DNA of 42,277 nt from Desulfovibrionales bacterium (GCA_007693505.1 REDL01000033.1:1-42277), one strand, 5' to 3'. Counted from the stretch's first letter, positions 8,935 to 20,291 are shown. Made by a program: numbers and translations. Notes: a model not told the origin generated them from the letters alone.

Positions 8935-8962
8935 GGACTGTGGATAAGAACGTTTTCAACAC
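8935..8962 (+). repeat. Fragment of the dispersed repeat (3' end)
   Basis: GGACTGTGGATAAG followed by a near-match to GGACTTTTTCAACAC corresponds to the right-hand end of the repeat family (compare 19117-19148). Only this end is present, in the spacer between the M16 pair and the DUF1007 gene. Confidence 0.6.
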
Positions 8963-9018
8963 CCAGGAACCCGTGCACATGGCCCACTGTGGATATCACT
9001 GAACCAAGGACCAACGCC

Positions 9019-9630
9019 ATGCACCAGCTTCGCTGGGCCAGCATCCTTGTTCTGGCCGTAATGACCCTGGTCTTCATGAAAACACAGCCGGCACGGGCCC
9101 ACCCGCATGTGTGGGTGGATTACGCCATCGAAGCCCGGTTTGATGCCTCTGGTCTGAAAGGATTTCAGCATCGCTGGACGTTTGACGAAATGTTCAGCAG
9201 CCAGATCATGGAAATGTTCGACAGGGACGGGGATGGCGTTTTTTCAGCCCAGGAAATTGAAGAGGTTCGCCAAGGGGCATTTGAGTACCTCAGCGAATAC
9301 GACTACTTTATCCAGATCAAGATCAACGGTGCGCCGTTTCACGTGGCCACTGTCACGGACTTTCGGGCCACAATCCAGGGACATCAGGTGGTCTACGAAT
9401 TCTTCGTTCCTTGTCCCGTCCCGGCCAAAAACGCCCCTCAGACCGTCCACCTCCTGGTCGCGGATATGGAATACTTTGTCGACCTGGGGCTCAAGCCAAA
9501 CGGGGTGGCCATCAGCGGCGACACCCATCTCTCTGTTTCCACCACCTTCCAGAGCAGTGAGGCGTTTTCCTTTTGGGGCGGAGCCTGGGAACCGCGGCAT
9601 CTGACCGTGACATTTCAGAGTGCCTCTTGA
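9019..9630 (+). CDS. DUF1007 family periplasmic protein with EF-hand-like loop
   Basis: A 203-residue protein starting MHQLRWASILVL, with a signal peptide ending ARA near residue 27 and mature N-terminus HPHVWVDY, a His pair typical of DUF1007. Residues 68-79 (DRDGDGVFSAQE) form a canonical 12-residue EF-hand-type calcium loop. The start at 9019 is supported by AAGGA at 9006-9010; an upstream GTG-like extension runs through a repeat fragment and is not believed. DUF1007 genes often accompany nickel/cobalt or other metal transporters, but none is adjacent here. The function is unknown; metal binding is inferred. Confidence 0.8.
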   Translation: MHQLRWASILVLAVMTLVFMKTQPARAHPHVWVDYAIEARFDASGLKGFQHRWTFDEMFSSQIMEMFDRDGDGVFSAQEIEEVRQGAFEYLSEYDYFIQIKINGAPFHVATVTDFRATIQGHQVVYEFFVPCPVPAKNAPQTVHLLVADMEYFVDLGLKPNGVAISGDTHLSVSTTFQSSEAFSFWGGAWEPRHLTVTFQSAS

Positions 9631-9839
9631 TCTGCGGACCGCGAAACAAAAGCATTCTCCCAAGCCAGACAGATTATATCGATTCCCTCCCGTACTTCCA
9701 GTATCCAAGGCAATGGCCCTTGAACATAACCGTAAGGCGATATAACGGTGGCCCTCATCTCAAATTTGGCCACACCAAATACGGATACCCGCGCCATGAG
9801 CGGGAATGCAACCATTCACCTGCCTAACAAAATCACTCC

Positions 9840-10673
9840 ATGACCACCACCACACCACTCTCCCGTTCTCCGCGTGACCGACTCCTGGACCTCGTCCAAA
9901 GTAGCCGGTTTCAAAATGCGATTATATTCATAATCATCATCAACGGCATTGTCCTCGGCCTGGAGACATCGGCCCAGGCCATGGAATTGGCCGGACCGCT
10001 GCTTCTGAGCATTGACCGGATCTGCCTGACCATCTTCATCGTGGAAATCGGCCTGAAGCTGTACGTCCTGCGCGGACGCTTCTTCCGCGAGGGCTGGAAT
10101 ATATTCGATTTCCTGGTGGTGGCCATCTCCCTGGTACCCAGCGAAGGCGGGTTGGCGGTGCTACGTTCGTTGCGGGTGCTGCGCGTGATGCGGATGATTT
10201 CCACGCTGCCGAACATGCGCCGGGTCATCGCGGCCATGCTTCACGCCCTGCCCGGTGTCAGTTCCGTGGCCGGAATCGTGGGCATCATCTTCTACGTCGG
10301 CGCGGTCATCTCCACCAAATTGTTCGCAGCATCCTTCCCGGAATGGTTCGGCTCCGTTGGGAGCTCTTTATATACCCTCTTCCAGGTCATGACTCTGGAG
10401 AGCTGGTCCATGGGCATCGTGCGCCCGGTCATGGACGTCTATCCCTTCGCGTGGTTGTTCTTTGTGCCGTTCATTATCGTGACCACGTACACGGTCGTCA
10501 ATCTGGTTGTGGGGATAATTGTCGGTGCGATGGAGGAGAAGGCCATCGAGGAAGGGACCAAAGAGGACCCGGCCAAGGTCTGGCTCAAGCTGGAGAACCG
10601 CTTGGACAGCGTGGATGCCAAACTCGCTGAACTCTTGAAAGAACGGGATGAACGGCGAGTTCCCCCCAGGTGA
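9840..10673 (+). CDS. Voltage-gated sodium channel, BacNav (NaChBac/NavMs) type
   Basis: A 277-residue six-helix ion channel subunit. S1 is at about 25-42. S4 carries Arg109, Arg112, Arg115 and Arg118 at three-residue intervals, the voltage sensor. The pore loop reads TLESWS at 185-190, the sodium-selectivity filter of bacterial Nav channels; potassium channels have TVGYG instead. The last 35 residues after S6 are charged and predicted to form the tetrameric coiled coil seen in this family. It functions as a homotetramer in the inner membrane. Homologues serve sodium homeostasis, pH response and motility in alkaliphiles. The gene stands alone and has no strong ribosome site. Confidence 0.92.
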   Translation: MTTTTPLSRSPRDRLLDLVQSSRFQNAIIFIIIINGIVLGLETSAQAMELAGPLLLSIDRICLTIFIVEIGLKLYVLRGRFFREGWNIFDFLVVAISLVPSEGGLAVLRSLRVLRVMRMISTLPNMRRVIAAMLHALPGVSSVAGIVGIIFYVGAVISTKLFAASFPEWFGSVGSSLYTLFQVMTLESWSMGIVRPVMDVYPFAWLFFVPFIIVTTYTVVNLVVGIIVGAMEEKAIEEGTKEDPAKVWLKLENRLDSVDAKLAELLKERDERRVPPR

Positions 10674-10924
10674 TGACATGGAGGGCGGAGACATAGGGGG
10701 TGAGGGGGTGGCGTGGATAGTGGATTATTGAAAAAGCTCCTGCCAGGCGGCCCGTTCAGCAATCACCTCTCACGAAGCTCTCCCCTCCGGATCGGAGGGT
10801 CGAGAAACAGACGGAAATAGGCAAACTTCATGCGGTGAAACGGTGATCAGCCTGTGTCCGGTGGGATGAATGCCAGCCTGGAGACCGGCGTTCTGTTTGA
10901 AGGTTGGAGCCGTCCACGGCACAG
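10674..10924. other. Spacer between convergent sodium channel and mreB genes
   Basis: It contains a short hairpin, CCCTCCG/CGGAGGG (10783-10799), without a T-run, and at 10727-10740 a TTGAAAAAGCTCC motif matching one end of the dispersed repeat. No gene or convincing terminator is visible. Confidence 0.4.
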
Positions 10925-11950
10925 CTAGTTGATAAACACCGAATCAAAGCGCTTCTGGTTCTCCAGAACTTTTCCGACTCCGCGGACCACGGTGGTCAAC
11001 GGGTCATCATCCGTGATCACCTGGATATGAGAATTTTTGGAAATCAGCTCAGCCAAGCCCTTGAGCAACGCTCCACCGCCGGCCAGGTACAACCCGTTGG
11101 AAGCCACGTCCGCCACGAGTTCCGGCGGGGTCTTTTCCAGGGCCCGGCGCACGGCCAGAACAATGGCATTGACCGGCTCCTGGATTGCCTCCCGGATCTC
11201 CGGGTCGTGCAGGGTGAGGGTTCTTGGGTTCCCGTCCACCATGTTTTTTCCAGCGACTTCGATGTGTAAAGGCGCTTTCAGCACCGAAGCGGAGCCGATG
11301 GCGATCTTGGTTTTTTCGGACATGTTTTCGCCAATAAGCATTTGATATTTATCTTGTACGAACCGCTGAATAGCCTCGTTCATCTCATCGCCGGCAATGC
11401 GCACGGATTCAGAGTAGGCCACCGAGGAGAGGGAAATAACAGCAACCTCGGTGGTGCCGCCGCCGATGTCCACCACCATGTTTCCAATGGGCTGGTCAAT
11501 GGGCAGCCCAGCCCCGATGGCCGCGGCCATGGGCTCCTCGATCAACCGAACGTCCCTGGCTCCGGCCTGGGTTCCGGACTCGATGACCGCCCGCTTTTCC
11601 ACTTGAGTAATTCCGGCCGGCACGCCGATGATGATCATCGGCTTGATCAACCGCATCCCCCGAATCACCTTGCGGACAAAATAGGCGATCATCTCCTTGG
11701 TCACCTCGAAATCCGCGATCACTCCGTCCTTGAGCGGTCGAACAGCCCGGATGCTTTTTGGGGTCCGTCCCAAAAACTCCTTGGCCTCCTTGCCCACGGC
11801 CAGCACGTTCCCGCTGCGATTGTCCAGAGCCACGACAGACGGTTCGTTGAGGACGATCCCATCCTTGGGGGTGTAGACCAGAGTATTGGCCGTCCCCAGG
11901 TCCATGGCCAGATCCTTGCTCATGAAGGAGAAAAAACGCTGCAGAAACAT
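10925..11950 (-). CDS. mreB: Rod-shape-determining actin-like protein MreB
   Basis: A 341-residue bacterial actin. The N-terminus MFLQRFFSF resembles a short membrane-binding segment and is followed by AMDLGTANTLVY, the first phosphate loop. The second is DIGGGTTEVAVISL, and the adenosine motif is LAGGGALLKGL. The start at 11950 has AAGGTGG upstream; an in-frame extension to 12061 has no family similarity. MreB filaments organise lateral cell-wall synthesis. Unlike many genomes, mreC, mreD, rodA and pbp2 are not adjacent, at least not within this window. Confidence 0.95.
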   Translation of the reverse strand: MFLQRFFSFMSKDLAMDLGTANTLVYTPKDGIVLNEPSVVALDNRSGNVLAVGKEAKEFLGRTPKSIRAVRPLKDGVIADFEVTKEMIAYFVRKVIRGMRLIKPMIIIGVPAGITQVEKRAVIESGTQAGARDVRLIEEPMAAAIGAGLPIDQPIGNMVVDIGGGTTEVAVISLSSVAYSESVRIAGDEMNEAIQRFVQDKYQMLIGENMSEKTKIAIGSASVLKAPLHIEVAGKNMVDGNPRTLTLHDPEIREAIQEPVNAIVLAVRRALEKTPPELVADVASNGLYLAGGGALLKGLAELISKNSHIQVITDDDPLTTVVRGVGKVLENQKRFDSVFIN

Positions 11951-12188
11951 TGTGGAATTCCACCTTGCTGATGTGGAGGGGTACGGCTCACGCCGAAAAG
12001 GCTTACTGTCCGGTACGAGGCTCTGACGGGCTTCAGAAACCGGATGGCATGACGGAAGCATGCCTATGGAACCACCACCGAGGCATCACCTGGTGCTTGA
12101 TCCTGGAACACGGCTGCCAGTCCAATGAACATAGGCCTGTTTCATTTCGCTCCTCATGCACCCGGAGACGCAGTCTGATACAGCCGCT

Positions 12189-13250
12189 TCAGCGTGGTGG
12201 CAATGGGGCATCATCAGAGTGCCCGGCATCAGGTGTCGGTTGCGGAGCAACCTGGGCACGCAATCGGTTCAGCTGATTCTTGAGATAGAGGTTTTCCAAA
12301 AAAAACTCCAGGTACTCGGTAACCAGTCGCAAAAAGACCCGCATTTCCGCGCCTGGGTCGCGGGGAGCCTCGTCGGCGAGAATCAGTACGGCCCTGGTTC
12401 GTTTATGCACGCTCAAGGGCAGACAGATCACCGTATGCAGGGCCAGGGAGCCAATAACGTCCTTGGCGAAAAGCGTGACCCCGGTGTGGCTGGTCTCAGC
12501 GTCAACGGAAAAAAGCGGTTTCTCGTTTTTGAACACCCAGCCCACCAGCCCGCTGCCAAAAGGATACGTTTCCCCCTTGGTGCGCTGGTTGATCGGAAAA
12601 TCCTCCGTCCATCCCTCAATAAAAAAATTTTGTCCGTATTCATCGCGGGCTGCCAGGGCAACATGCTTGATTCCCGTGGTCCCGGCCAGAATTCGCAGAT
12701 AATGCTTCAGGTAGGCGGACCAATGAGGATAGCGTTGACGCAGATCTTGCAGTTCTTGCAAAGCTTGGTAGTACAGGAAATCCTGCCGGCTGCTCTCCTG
12801 TCTGAAGGTATCCAGTTGCAGTTTGGCGATAAATTCCGCGAACTGGTGCAAAATCTTTTGGTCTTTGGTGCTGAAAGAATAGCTTTTCTTGCTGTCGACG
12901 CAAACGATCCCTTGCCCGTCACGAAGCGGGCACCCCATGAATGACTTGACCGCGGATTCACTTTTGCCGGAATAGTATCCCAAGGACTCGGTCTGTAGTT
13001 CGAAATTATTGACCAAAAGTGGCTGATTGTTGCGCAAAATCCAACCCACCAGCCCCTTGCCAGCCCGGACCTCAACCTCTTGATCCAGGTCGTCACCAAG
13101 ACTGAAGTAGGCGGCCATCCGTAAAACACCCTCGTCGTCGGCCAGAAACAGCACCGCTGAATAGGCATCAAACGAGTTGGCGACGATGCCGAGAAGGTGC
13201 TTCAAGCATCCCAGGTTCATGGCGTCCATTGGGCTAGAAACAGGATTCAT
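12189..13250 (-). CDS. Double GAF domain protein
   Basis: A 353-residue soluble protein with two GAF-like modules, about residues 14-150 and 185-330. Both contain the pattern of an amphipathic helix followed by GLVGWxxxNxxPL (GKGLVGWILRNNQPL and GSGLVGWVFKNEKPL). There is no histidine kinase, cyclase or DNA-binding domain, so it is a stand-alone sensor or scaffold. The Pro/Asp-rich C-terminal tail is probably disordered. It starts immediately after the stop of the Cys-rich gene (no spacer), so the two are co-expressed and may act together. The ligand is unknown. Confidence 0.82.
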   Translation of the reverse strand: MNPVSSPMDAMNLGCLKHLLGIVANSFDAYSAVLFLADDEGVLRMAAYFSLGDDLDQEVEVRAGKGLVGWILRNNQPLLVNNFELQTESLGYYSGKSESAVKSFMGCPLRDGQGIVCVDSKKSYSFSTKDQKILHQFAEFIAKLQLDTFRQESSRQDFLYYQALQELQDLRQRYPHWSAYLKHYLRILAGTTGIKHVALAARDEYGQNFFIEGWTEDFPINQRTKGETYPFGSGLVGWVFKNEKPLFSVDAETSHTGVTLFAKDVIGSLALHTVICLPLSVHKRTRAVLILADEAPRDPGAEMRVFLRLVTEYLEFFLENLYLKNQLNRLRAQVAPQPTPDAGHSDDAPLPPR

Positions 13251-13463
13251 CTATTTTGGTGTGCGACGAAGCACGAAAAATTCTATGCTCCGATTATAGG
13301 AGCGTTCTTCTTCTTCCGTGAAGTAGCACGCCGGCAATTCACGGCGCTGGCGATGATAGTGCAGGCACTCGCAGCAAAGTCCATGCTTGGAGCAGTCCTG
13401 GGACGAACAGGTACAAAACTTGGTATTGATCCGAATTCGTGGACATTTACTGTTCTTGGTCAT
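13251..13463 (-). CDS. Small cysteine-rich protein (DUF6485-like)
   Basis: About 70 residues, beginning [19 protein letters not shown]. It has eight cysteines: two (CTC) and one in KCP near the N-terminus, then [18 protein letters not shown] spacing, and PACYF near the middle. The pattern suggests one or two structural zinc or Fe-S sites. It resembles the small conserved DUF6485 proteins of anaerobes; I am not certain of the family name. The start at 13463 is favoured by GGAG six bases upstream. It is the first gene of a two-gene unit with the GAF protein. Confidence 0.7.
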   Translation of the reverse strand: MTKNSKCPRIRINTKFCTCSSQDCSKHGLCCECLHYHRQRRELPACYFTEEEERSYNRSIEFFVLRRTPK

Positions 13464-13699
13464 GGATGCTCCAAAAGTCAAAAATCAGGAAGTGCTTGTC
13501 GACAAGGGGACGTTGTGCCGTAACGCTTCTCACACCTTTTGGACCGGGATGCTGTATTGATTTCGGCCCGCTCAATGCCGTCCAGCCTGCCATGCGTGTG
13601 CATATCTCCATAATTTTTCCAGATATCAATGTCAATATTTTGAAATTACTAATTTTTTAACCAAACCTCCACTTTCACCGGCAAGAACAGGACGTGTTA

Positions 13700-13729
13700 T
13701 TGACAGGAGTGAGCGAAGCACTGTACAGG
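13700..13729 (+). promoter_or_regulatory. Possible sigma-70 promoter of fur
   Basis: TTGACA at 13700-13705 matches the -35 consensus perfectly; 18 bases later TACAGG (13724-13729) is a weak -10. It would give a short leader ending at the GGAG at 13747-13750. The call rests mainly on the -35 match. A 12-bp palindrome, CTTGTCGACAAG (13495-13506), lies in the same divergent spacer and might be an operator. Confidence 0.22.
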
Positions 13730-13759
13730 GCAGGTAAACTTCGCGTGGAGAACGACGTC

Positions 13760-14200
13760 ATGCTTGATGCCCGAAACCAGTTTTTTCATTTCTTGAGTAA
13801 AAAGAAGCTTAAGTTCACGGCCCAACGTGGACTGATTTTTGACGTTTTCTGGAACACCAAGGACCACGTCTCCCCGGAAGAGCTTTACAATCTGGTCAAG
13901 CAGATCGATTCACATGTTGGCCAGGCCACGGTCTATCGGACCCTCAAACTGCTCTCCGATTCCGGGATCGCCCGGGAAGTAAATTTTGGGGACGGCGTTT
14001 CCCGCTACGAACCGACCTTTGGCCAAGCCCATCATGACCATCTGATCTGCACCAGTTGCGGACGCAGTGAGGAAGTCGTGGACCATCAGATTGAAAGCCT
14101 TCAGGAGCAGTTGGCCAAAGACCATGACTTCACCTTGACCGGCCATAAAATGTACCTTTTCGGCCTCTGCCCGCAGTGTCGAGGCAGTGGAAAGCGATAG
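13760..14200 (+). CDS. fur: Fur family metalloregulator
   Basis: A 146-residue ferric-uptake-type repressor. A winged helix spans about residues 15-75 with VGQATVYRTLKLL as recognition region. The sensing site contains Glu84 (RYEPTF) and the HHDH motif at 91-94; structural zinc cysteines are CTSC at 97-100 and CPQC at 137-140. Glu at position 84, rather than the Asp of PerR, favours iron sensing over peroxide sensing. The start at 13760 follows GGAG (13747-13750); an upstream GTG at 13694 lies inside the likely promoter. Targets are not visible here. Confidence 0.85.
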   Translation: MLDARNQFFHFLSKKKLKFTAQRGLIFDVFWNTKDHVSPEELYNLVKQIDSHVGQATVYRTLKLLSDSGIAREVNFGDGVSRYEPTFGQAHHDHLICTSCGRSEEVVDHQIESLQEQLAKDHDFTLTGHKMYLFGLCPQCRGSGKR

Positions 14201-14211
14201 GTCTCACGTAA

Positions 14212-14370
14212 CAGTTGAAAAACTCTCAATTGTTGCGTCGCGACTCCGGCACTTCCTTTTATCAACGACGCTTTCTCATATTTTGGCAGGAGACTATCCG
14301 GTAAGTGCCGGATTGCTCCTTGCTCTTGTTTTTTTGAACCGACCGTGGATTAAGGACTTTTTCAACACTC
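14212..14370 (+). repeat. Dispersed inverted-end repeat, copy B (alternative middle)
   Basis: It begins CAGTTGAAAAACTCTCAATTG and ends with GTGGATTAAGGACTTTTTC followed by AACACTCAG. The ends match the family, but the middle (CTCCGGCACTTCC, then AGTGCCGGA) is the alternative module shared only with copy C. It separates fur from the htpX-like gene. Confidence 0.85.
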
Positions 14371-14481
14371 AGATAAGACAACTGGAAGCCTCTCCCCCGT
14401 CTTCCCGCTCATTCCTCCGCTCACAACACAAAATGCACTGGTCTTGCCCGGTATCCCCGGCAGGACCCACGCTGACCATCC

Positions 14482-15450
14482 ATGCTTTCCAGCGGTGTTG
14501 ACCATTCGGTCTGGACACGCCACCACACGCACAATCGCCAGCAAGCACTCCTGCTTCTTGTCGCCATGACCGGCTTTCTCGGTCTTTTGGGCTATATCCT
14601 GTTGGGACAGAAAGGTTTGTGGCTGATGGCGATCGCCGCTATCGTCCCCCTGTTCCTGACTCCATCGGGATCACCACGACTGGTTCTGCGGTTGTACAAT
14701 GCCCGGCAACTGTCCCCGGCAGAGGCCCCGGCCCTGTTCGGCGTGGCCCACGAACTCGCCCGCCGCGCCCGGCTTCCCAGGCCGCCGGAACTGTTTTTGG
14801 TTCCCAGTGCGGTACTCAATGCGTTTGCCGTGGGCCATCGCGACACATCGGCCATCGCCGTGACGCATGGTCTGCTGACAACCCTGCACCCGCGGGAGAT
14901 TGTCGGCGTCCTGGCCCATGAGATCAGCCATGTGGCCAACAATGACTTGCAGGTCATGGGCTTGGCAGACCTGATTACCCGAATGGCCAGCGTTCTCTCA
15001 CTCATCGGCCAGTTTTTCCTGCTCCTGAATCTCCCGCTGATTCTCATGGCCGAGGTTCACGTCAATTGGTGGGCCGTGGCCCTGTTGGTCTTTGCCCCGC
15101 AAATAATGCTCCTGGCGCAGTTGGGACTCTCCCGCACCCGTGAATTCGCCGCGGACATCCAGGCCGTGCAGCTGACAAATGATCCGGAAGCCCTGGCCAG
15201 TGCTTTGTCCAAGATCGAACACCGCCAACAATCGCTGTTTCAGCGACTTTGGCCTGGACTTGGACTGCCTCAACCCTCCTGGTTGCGCACCCATCCCGCG
15301 ACAGAGGAGCGGATCCGGCGTCTGCTCTCATTGCGTCCCGCCGCCCTGGGCAGCCGAGCGCAAATCCTGGCCGCGCATTTCCCTTCAGCATCCTTTCCAA
15401 GACATCCAGCCCCTCCGCGGTTCCATTGGACCAAAGGTCTCTGGTACTGA
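14482..15450 (+). CDS. htpX: M48 family membrane zinc protease, HtpX-like
   Basis: A 322-residue membrane metalloprotease. Two hydrophobic segments at about 22-42 and 46-62 precede the catalytic domain. The zinc motif HEISH is at 146-150 and the third ligand is Glu221 in SRTREFAADI, the M48 pattern. Two further hydrophobic stretches lie between them (about 168-190 and 194-214), as in HtpX. The C-terminal region THPATEERIRRL is also typical. HtpX cleaves damaged inner-membrane proteins, complementing FtsH. The start has only a weak ribosome site. The next gene (methionine sulfoxide reductase) suggests a stress-related neighbourhood. Confidence 0.87.
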   Translation: MLSSGVDHSVWTRHHTHNRQQALLLLVAMTGFLGLLGYILLGQKGLWLMAIAAIVPLFLTPSGSPRLVLRLYNARQLSPAEAPALFGVAHELARRARLPRPPELFLVPSAVLNAFAVGHRDTSAIAVTHGLLTTLHPREIVGVLAHEISHVANNDLQVMGLADLITRMASVLSLIGQFFLLLNLPLILMAEVHVNWWAVALLVFAPQIMLLAQLGLSRTREFAADIQAVQLTNDPEALASALSKIEHRQQSLFQRLWPGLGLPQPSWLRTHPATEERIRRLLSLRPAALGSRAQILAAHFPSASFPRHPAPPRFHWTKGLWY

Positions 15451-15624
15451 ACCGCCTCCAAAATACACGGATTGGCCCAACGGATTGATCCAACGGGCTG
15501 AGAGTACGGACAGACACCACGGATTAGACGTGGCACACGGCTTGCCAAAGCACTTCTCGACATTATTCTCCGGGTCACCGCTGGATTCGATTTCCCCAAC
15601 GCTCTGCCCAAGCACGAGGCGCCT

Positions 15625-16743
15625 ATGCCCCACGTTTTCACAAGAACTCTTCCTGTCCCGCTTCTCGCGGCTCTCATTCTTTTTTTCGCGACGGCTTCGG
15701 CCGATCTTAAGGAGTCTCACATGCAAGAACCCCCTATCACGACTGAATTGGCCACCTTTGCCGGCGGATGTTTCTGGTGCCTGGAATCCGACCTGAACAA
15801 ACTGGACGGCGTGTTGGAGGCCATATCCGGATATACCGGCGGCCACGTTGACCACCCCACCTACCAGCAGGTGGTCGGTGGCGATACCGGCCACGTGGAA
15901 GCGGTCCAAGTGCGATTCGACCCGTCCAAAGTGACCTACACTGCCATTCTGGACGCCTTCTGGCGCTCCATCGACCCCACCGATCCCGGCGGACAATTCG
16001 CGGATCGTGGTTCGCAGTACACGACGGCCATTTTTTACCACAACGATTCCCAGCGCATTGCCGCCGAGGCTTCCAAGCAAAGCCTGGAAGCCTCGGGACG
16101 ATTTGCCAAGCCCGTAGTCACGCCAATCCTCGCGGCCCAGATCTTTTACCCCGCTGAAGACTATCACCAGAACTACTCCGCGACCAACCCGGCCCACTAT
16201 CAGCGCTATCGGGTGCTCTCCGGACGCCAACCCTTTCTCGATGCCCACTGGAGCCAGACCGAAGTCCGCCAAAATACATCCAGCAATCAAGGATTCACCC
16301 CGCCGTTCACCAAGCCGTCCCAGGATGTGTTGCGCACGAAACTGACCCCATTGCAGTTCCAGGTCACCCAGGAAGACGGAACCGAGCCACCGTTCAAGAA
16401 TGCCTACTGGGACAACAAGCACCCGGGCATCTATGTGGACATTGTTTCCGGCGAACCACTGTTCAGCACCGTGGACAAATTTGATTCCGGCACGGGCTGG
16501 CCCAGCTTCTCCAAGCCCCTTGTCCCGGAAAACATCACCGAGCACGTGGACCGCAAACTGTTCATGCGCCGCACCGAGGTTCGCAGCAAGCACGCCGACT
16601 CCCATCTGGGCCACGTCTTTCCGGACGGTCCGCCCCCCACTGGATTGCGCTACTGCATCAACTCCGCGGCCCTGCGGTTTATTCCCAAGGAAGATTTGGT
16701 TCGGGAGGGGTACAGTGAATTCATGAGCCTCTTTCCGGAGTGA
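15625..16743 (+). CDS. msrAB: Bifunctional peptide-methionine sulfoxide reductase MsrA-MsrB, probably exported
   Basis: A 372-residue fusion repairing oxidised methionine. The MsrA domain (about 40-195) has the nucleophile Cys49 in GGCFWCLE. The MsrB domain (about 235-372) has the catalytic Cys344 in [11 protein letters not shown] and the HLGHVF motif; both CxxC zinc pairs are missing, so it is a zinc-free MsrB. Residues 1-26 ([18 protein letters not shown]) look like a signal peptide. However Met33, codon 15721, has a much better ribosome site (AAGGAG, 15709-15714, six bases before it) than the upstream ATG, so a cytoplasmic form may also be made. Confidence 0.92.
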   Translation: MPHVFTRTLPVPLLAALILFFATASADLKESHMQEPPITTELATFAGGCFWCLESDLNKLDGVLEAISGYTGGHVDHPTYQQVVGGDTGHVEAVQVRFDPSKVTYTAILDAFWRSIDPTDPGGQFADRGSQYTTAIFYHNDSQRIAAEASKQSLEASGRFAKPVVTPILAAQIFYPAEDYHQNYSATNPAHYQRYRVLSGRQPFLDAHWSQTEVRQNTSSNQGFTPPFTKPSQDVLRTKLTPLQFQVTQEDGTEPPFKNAYWDNKHPGIYVDIVSGEPLFSTVDKFDSGTGWPSFSKPLVPENITEHVDRKLFMRRTEVRSKHADSHLGHVFPDGPPPTGLRYCINSAALRFIPKEDLVREGYSEFMSLFPE

Positions 16744-16765
16744 GCCCCTCTCTCACGTTTCCACT

Positions 16766-16803
16766 AACGCAAAAAGGCGGCCAATTGGCCGCCTTTTTGC
16801 GTT
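16766..16803. terminator. 38-bp perfect palindrome, bidirectional terminator
   Basis: AACGCAAAAAGGCGGCCAA is followed directly by its reverse complement. On either strand the GC core GGCGGCC/GGCCGCC is followed by TTTTT, so it can terminate the convergent msrAB (plus) and thioesterase (minus) transcripts. It lies 22 bases after the msrAB stop and a few bases from the thioesterase stop. Confidence 0.9.
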
Positions 16804-16807
16804 GCAT

Positions 16808-19148
<2,341 letters not shown>

Positions 19149-19175
19149 AGTCATGATGGCGAGGCGTCGGGGCGC

Positions 19176-20291
19176 TCAGGATTGCCACTGGGCCGCTGCC
19201 CGGTGCAGCAGGAGCATGTCCGTCAGGGTCAGGCAAACCATGGCCTTGAGCACCGGGACAATCCTGGGAATGGCGCAGATGTCGTGTCGCCCGCCAATGC
19301 GCAGTTCCTGTTCGTGGCCGTCCTGGTCCACGGTGACCTGGGATCGGGCGATGGAAGGGATGGGCTTGACGGCGACCCGGATGACCAAGGGCTGCCCGGA
19401 GCTGATCCCCCCGAGCACTCCTCCGGAATTGTTGGAGGCAAACCCCGCAGGCAGAATCGGGTCATTGTTGGTGCTGCCCAGCATGCGTGCGGCCGCGAAT
19501 CCGGCTCCGATCTCCACGCCCTTGACCGCGCCCACGCCCATCAGGGCGTAAGCCAAGCGCGCATCCAGCTTGTCCAACACCGGCTCTCCCAAGCCCGCCG
19601 GCACTCCCTGGGCCTGCACTTCCACAATGCCGCCCAACGTGTCGCCCTGACTGCGTACGGTCTTGATCCGGTCCTCCCAGATTTCGACCAAATCCGGATG
19701 AGCGGCAAAAAACGGGCGATTTTGCAGCGCGTCCGGCGCGTCTGCATCGACCGACACGGCATCCCTGTCCCGCGGTATTCCAGAACCGGCCACGGCTTCC
19801 AAACCGATCCCGCCCAACTCCACGGTGGAGGCACTCACGAAAATTCCAGCCATGGCCAATACCTCCTGGGCCACGGCTCCACCCACCACCCGACAGACCG
19901 TTTCCCGACCAGAGGATCGACCACCGCCACGGTAATCACGAATGCCGTATTTGGCCTGATAGGTGATGTCCGCATGTCCGGGGCGGAAAAGATGTTGCAA
20001 CGGGCCGTAGTCCCGGGATCGGTGATCCTCGTTGGCAATAAAAAAGCCAATGGCTGTCCCTGTTGTCGTGCCCTCGAAAACACCGGACATCAGCCGGACC
20101 TGGTCAGACTCCCGGCGGCTGGTGGTTCCGAAGCCTTGCCCGGGCTTGCGTCGGTCCAGCTCCCGCTGGATCATCCGCTCATCCAGGGCAATGCCCGCGG
20201 GACAACCGTCCACGACACCGCCCAGCCCAGGTCCGTGGGATTCGCCAAAGGTGGTGAGACGAAACAACCGTCCAAACGTATTCCCGCTCAT
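19176..20291 (-). CDS. aroC: Chorismate synthase
   Basis: A 371-residue enzyme catalysing the last shikimate step, EPSP to chorismate, using reduced FMN. Hallmarks: LTTFGESHGPGLG near residue 13, RPGHADITYQAKYGIRDYRG around 103-122, GGGRSSGRET directly after, and SNNSGGVLGGISSGQP near 300. It is preceded by the capD-like gene, whose stop it overlaps by four bases (ATGA), an unexpected operon partner. It ends before repeat copy C. Confidence 0.97.
   Translation of the reverse strand: MSGNTFGRLFRLTTFGESHGPGLGGVVDGCPAGIALDERMIQRELDRRKPGQGFGTTSRRESDQVRLMSGVFEGTTTGTAIGFFIANEDHRSRDYGPLQHLFRPGHADITYQAKYGIRDYRGGGRSSGRETVCRVVGGAVAQEVLAMAGIFVSASTVELGGIGLEAVAGSGIPRDRDAVSVDADAPDALQNRPFFAAHPDLVEIWEDRIKTVRSQGDTLGGIVEVQAQGVPAGLGEPVLDKLDARLAYALMGVGAVKGVEIGAGFAAARMLGSTNNDPILPAGFASNNSGGVLGGISSGQPLVIRVAVKPIPSIARSQVTVDQDGHEQELRIGGRHDICAIPRIVPVLKAMVCLTLTDMLLLHRAAAQWQS

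Noticed and set aside
11951-12061. 37-residue N-terminal extension of MreB
   Set aside because: No similarity to MreB proteins; AAGGTGG upstream of 11950 marks the real start.
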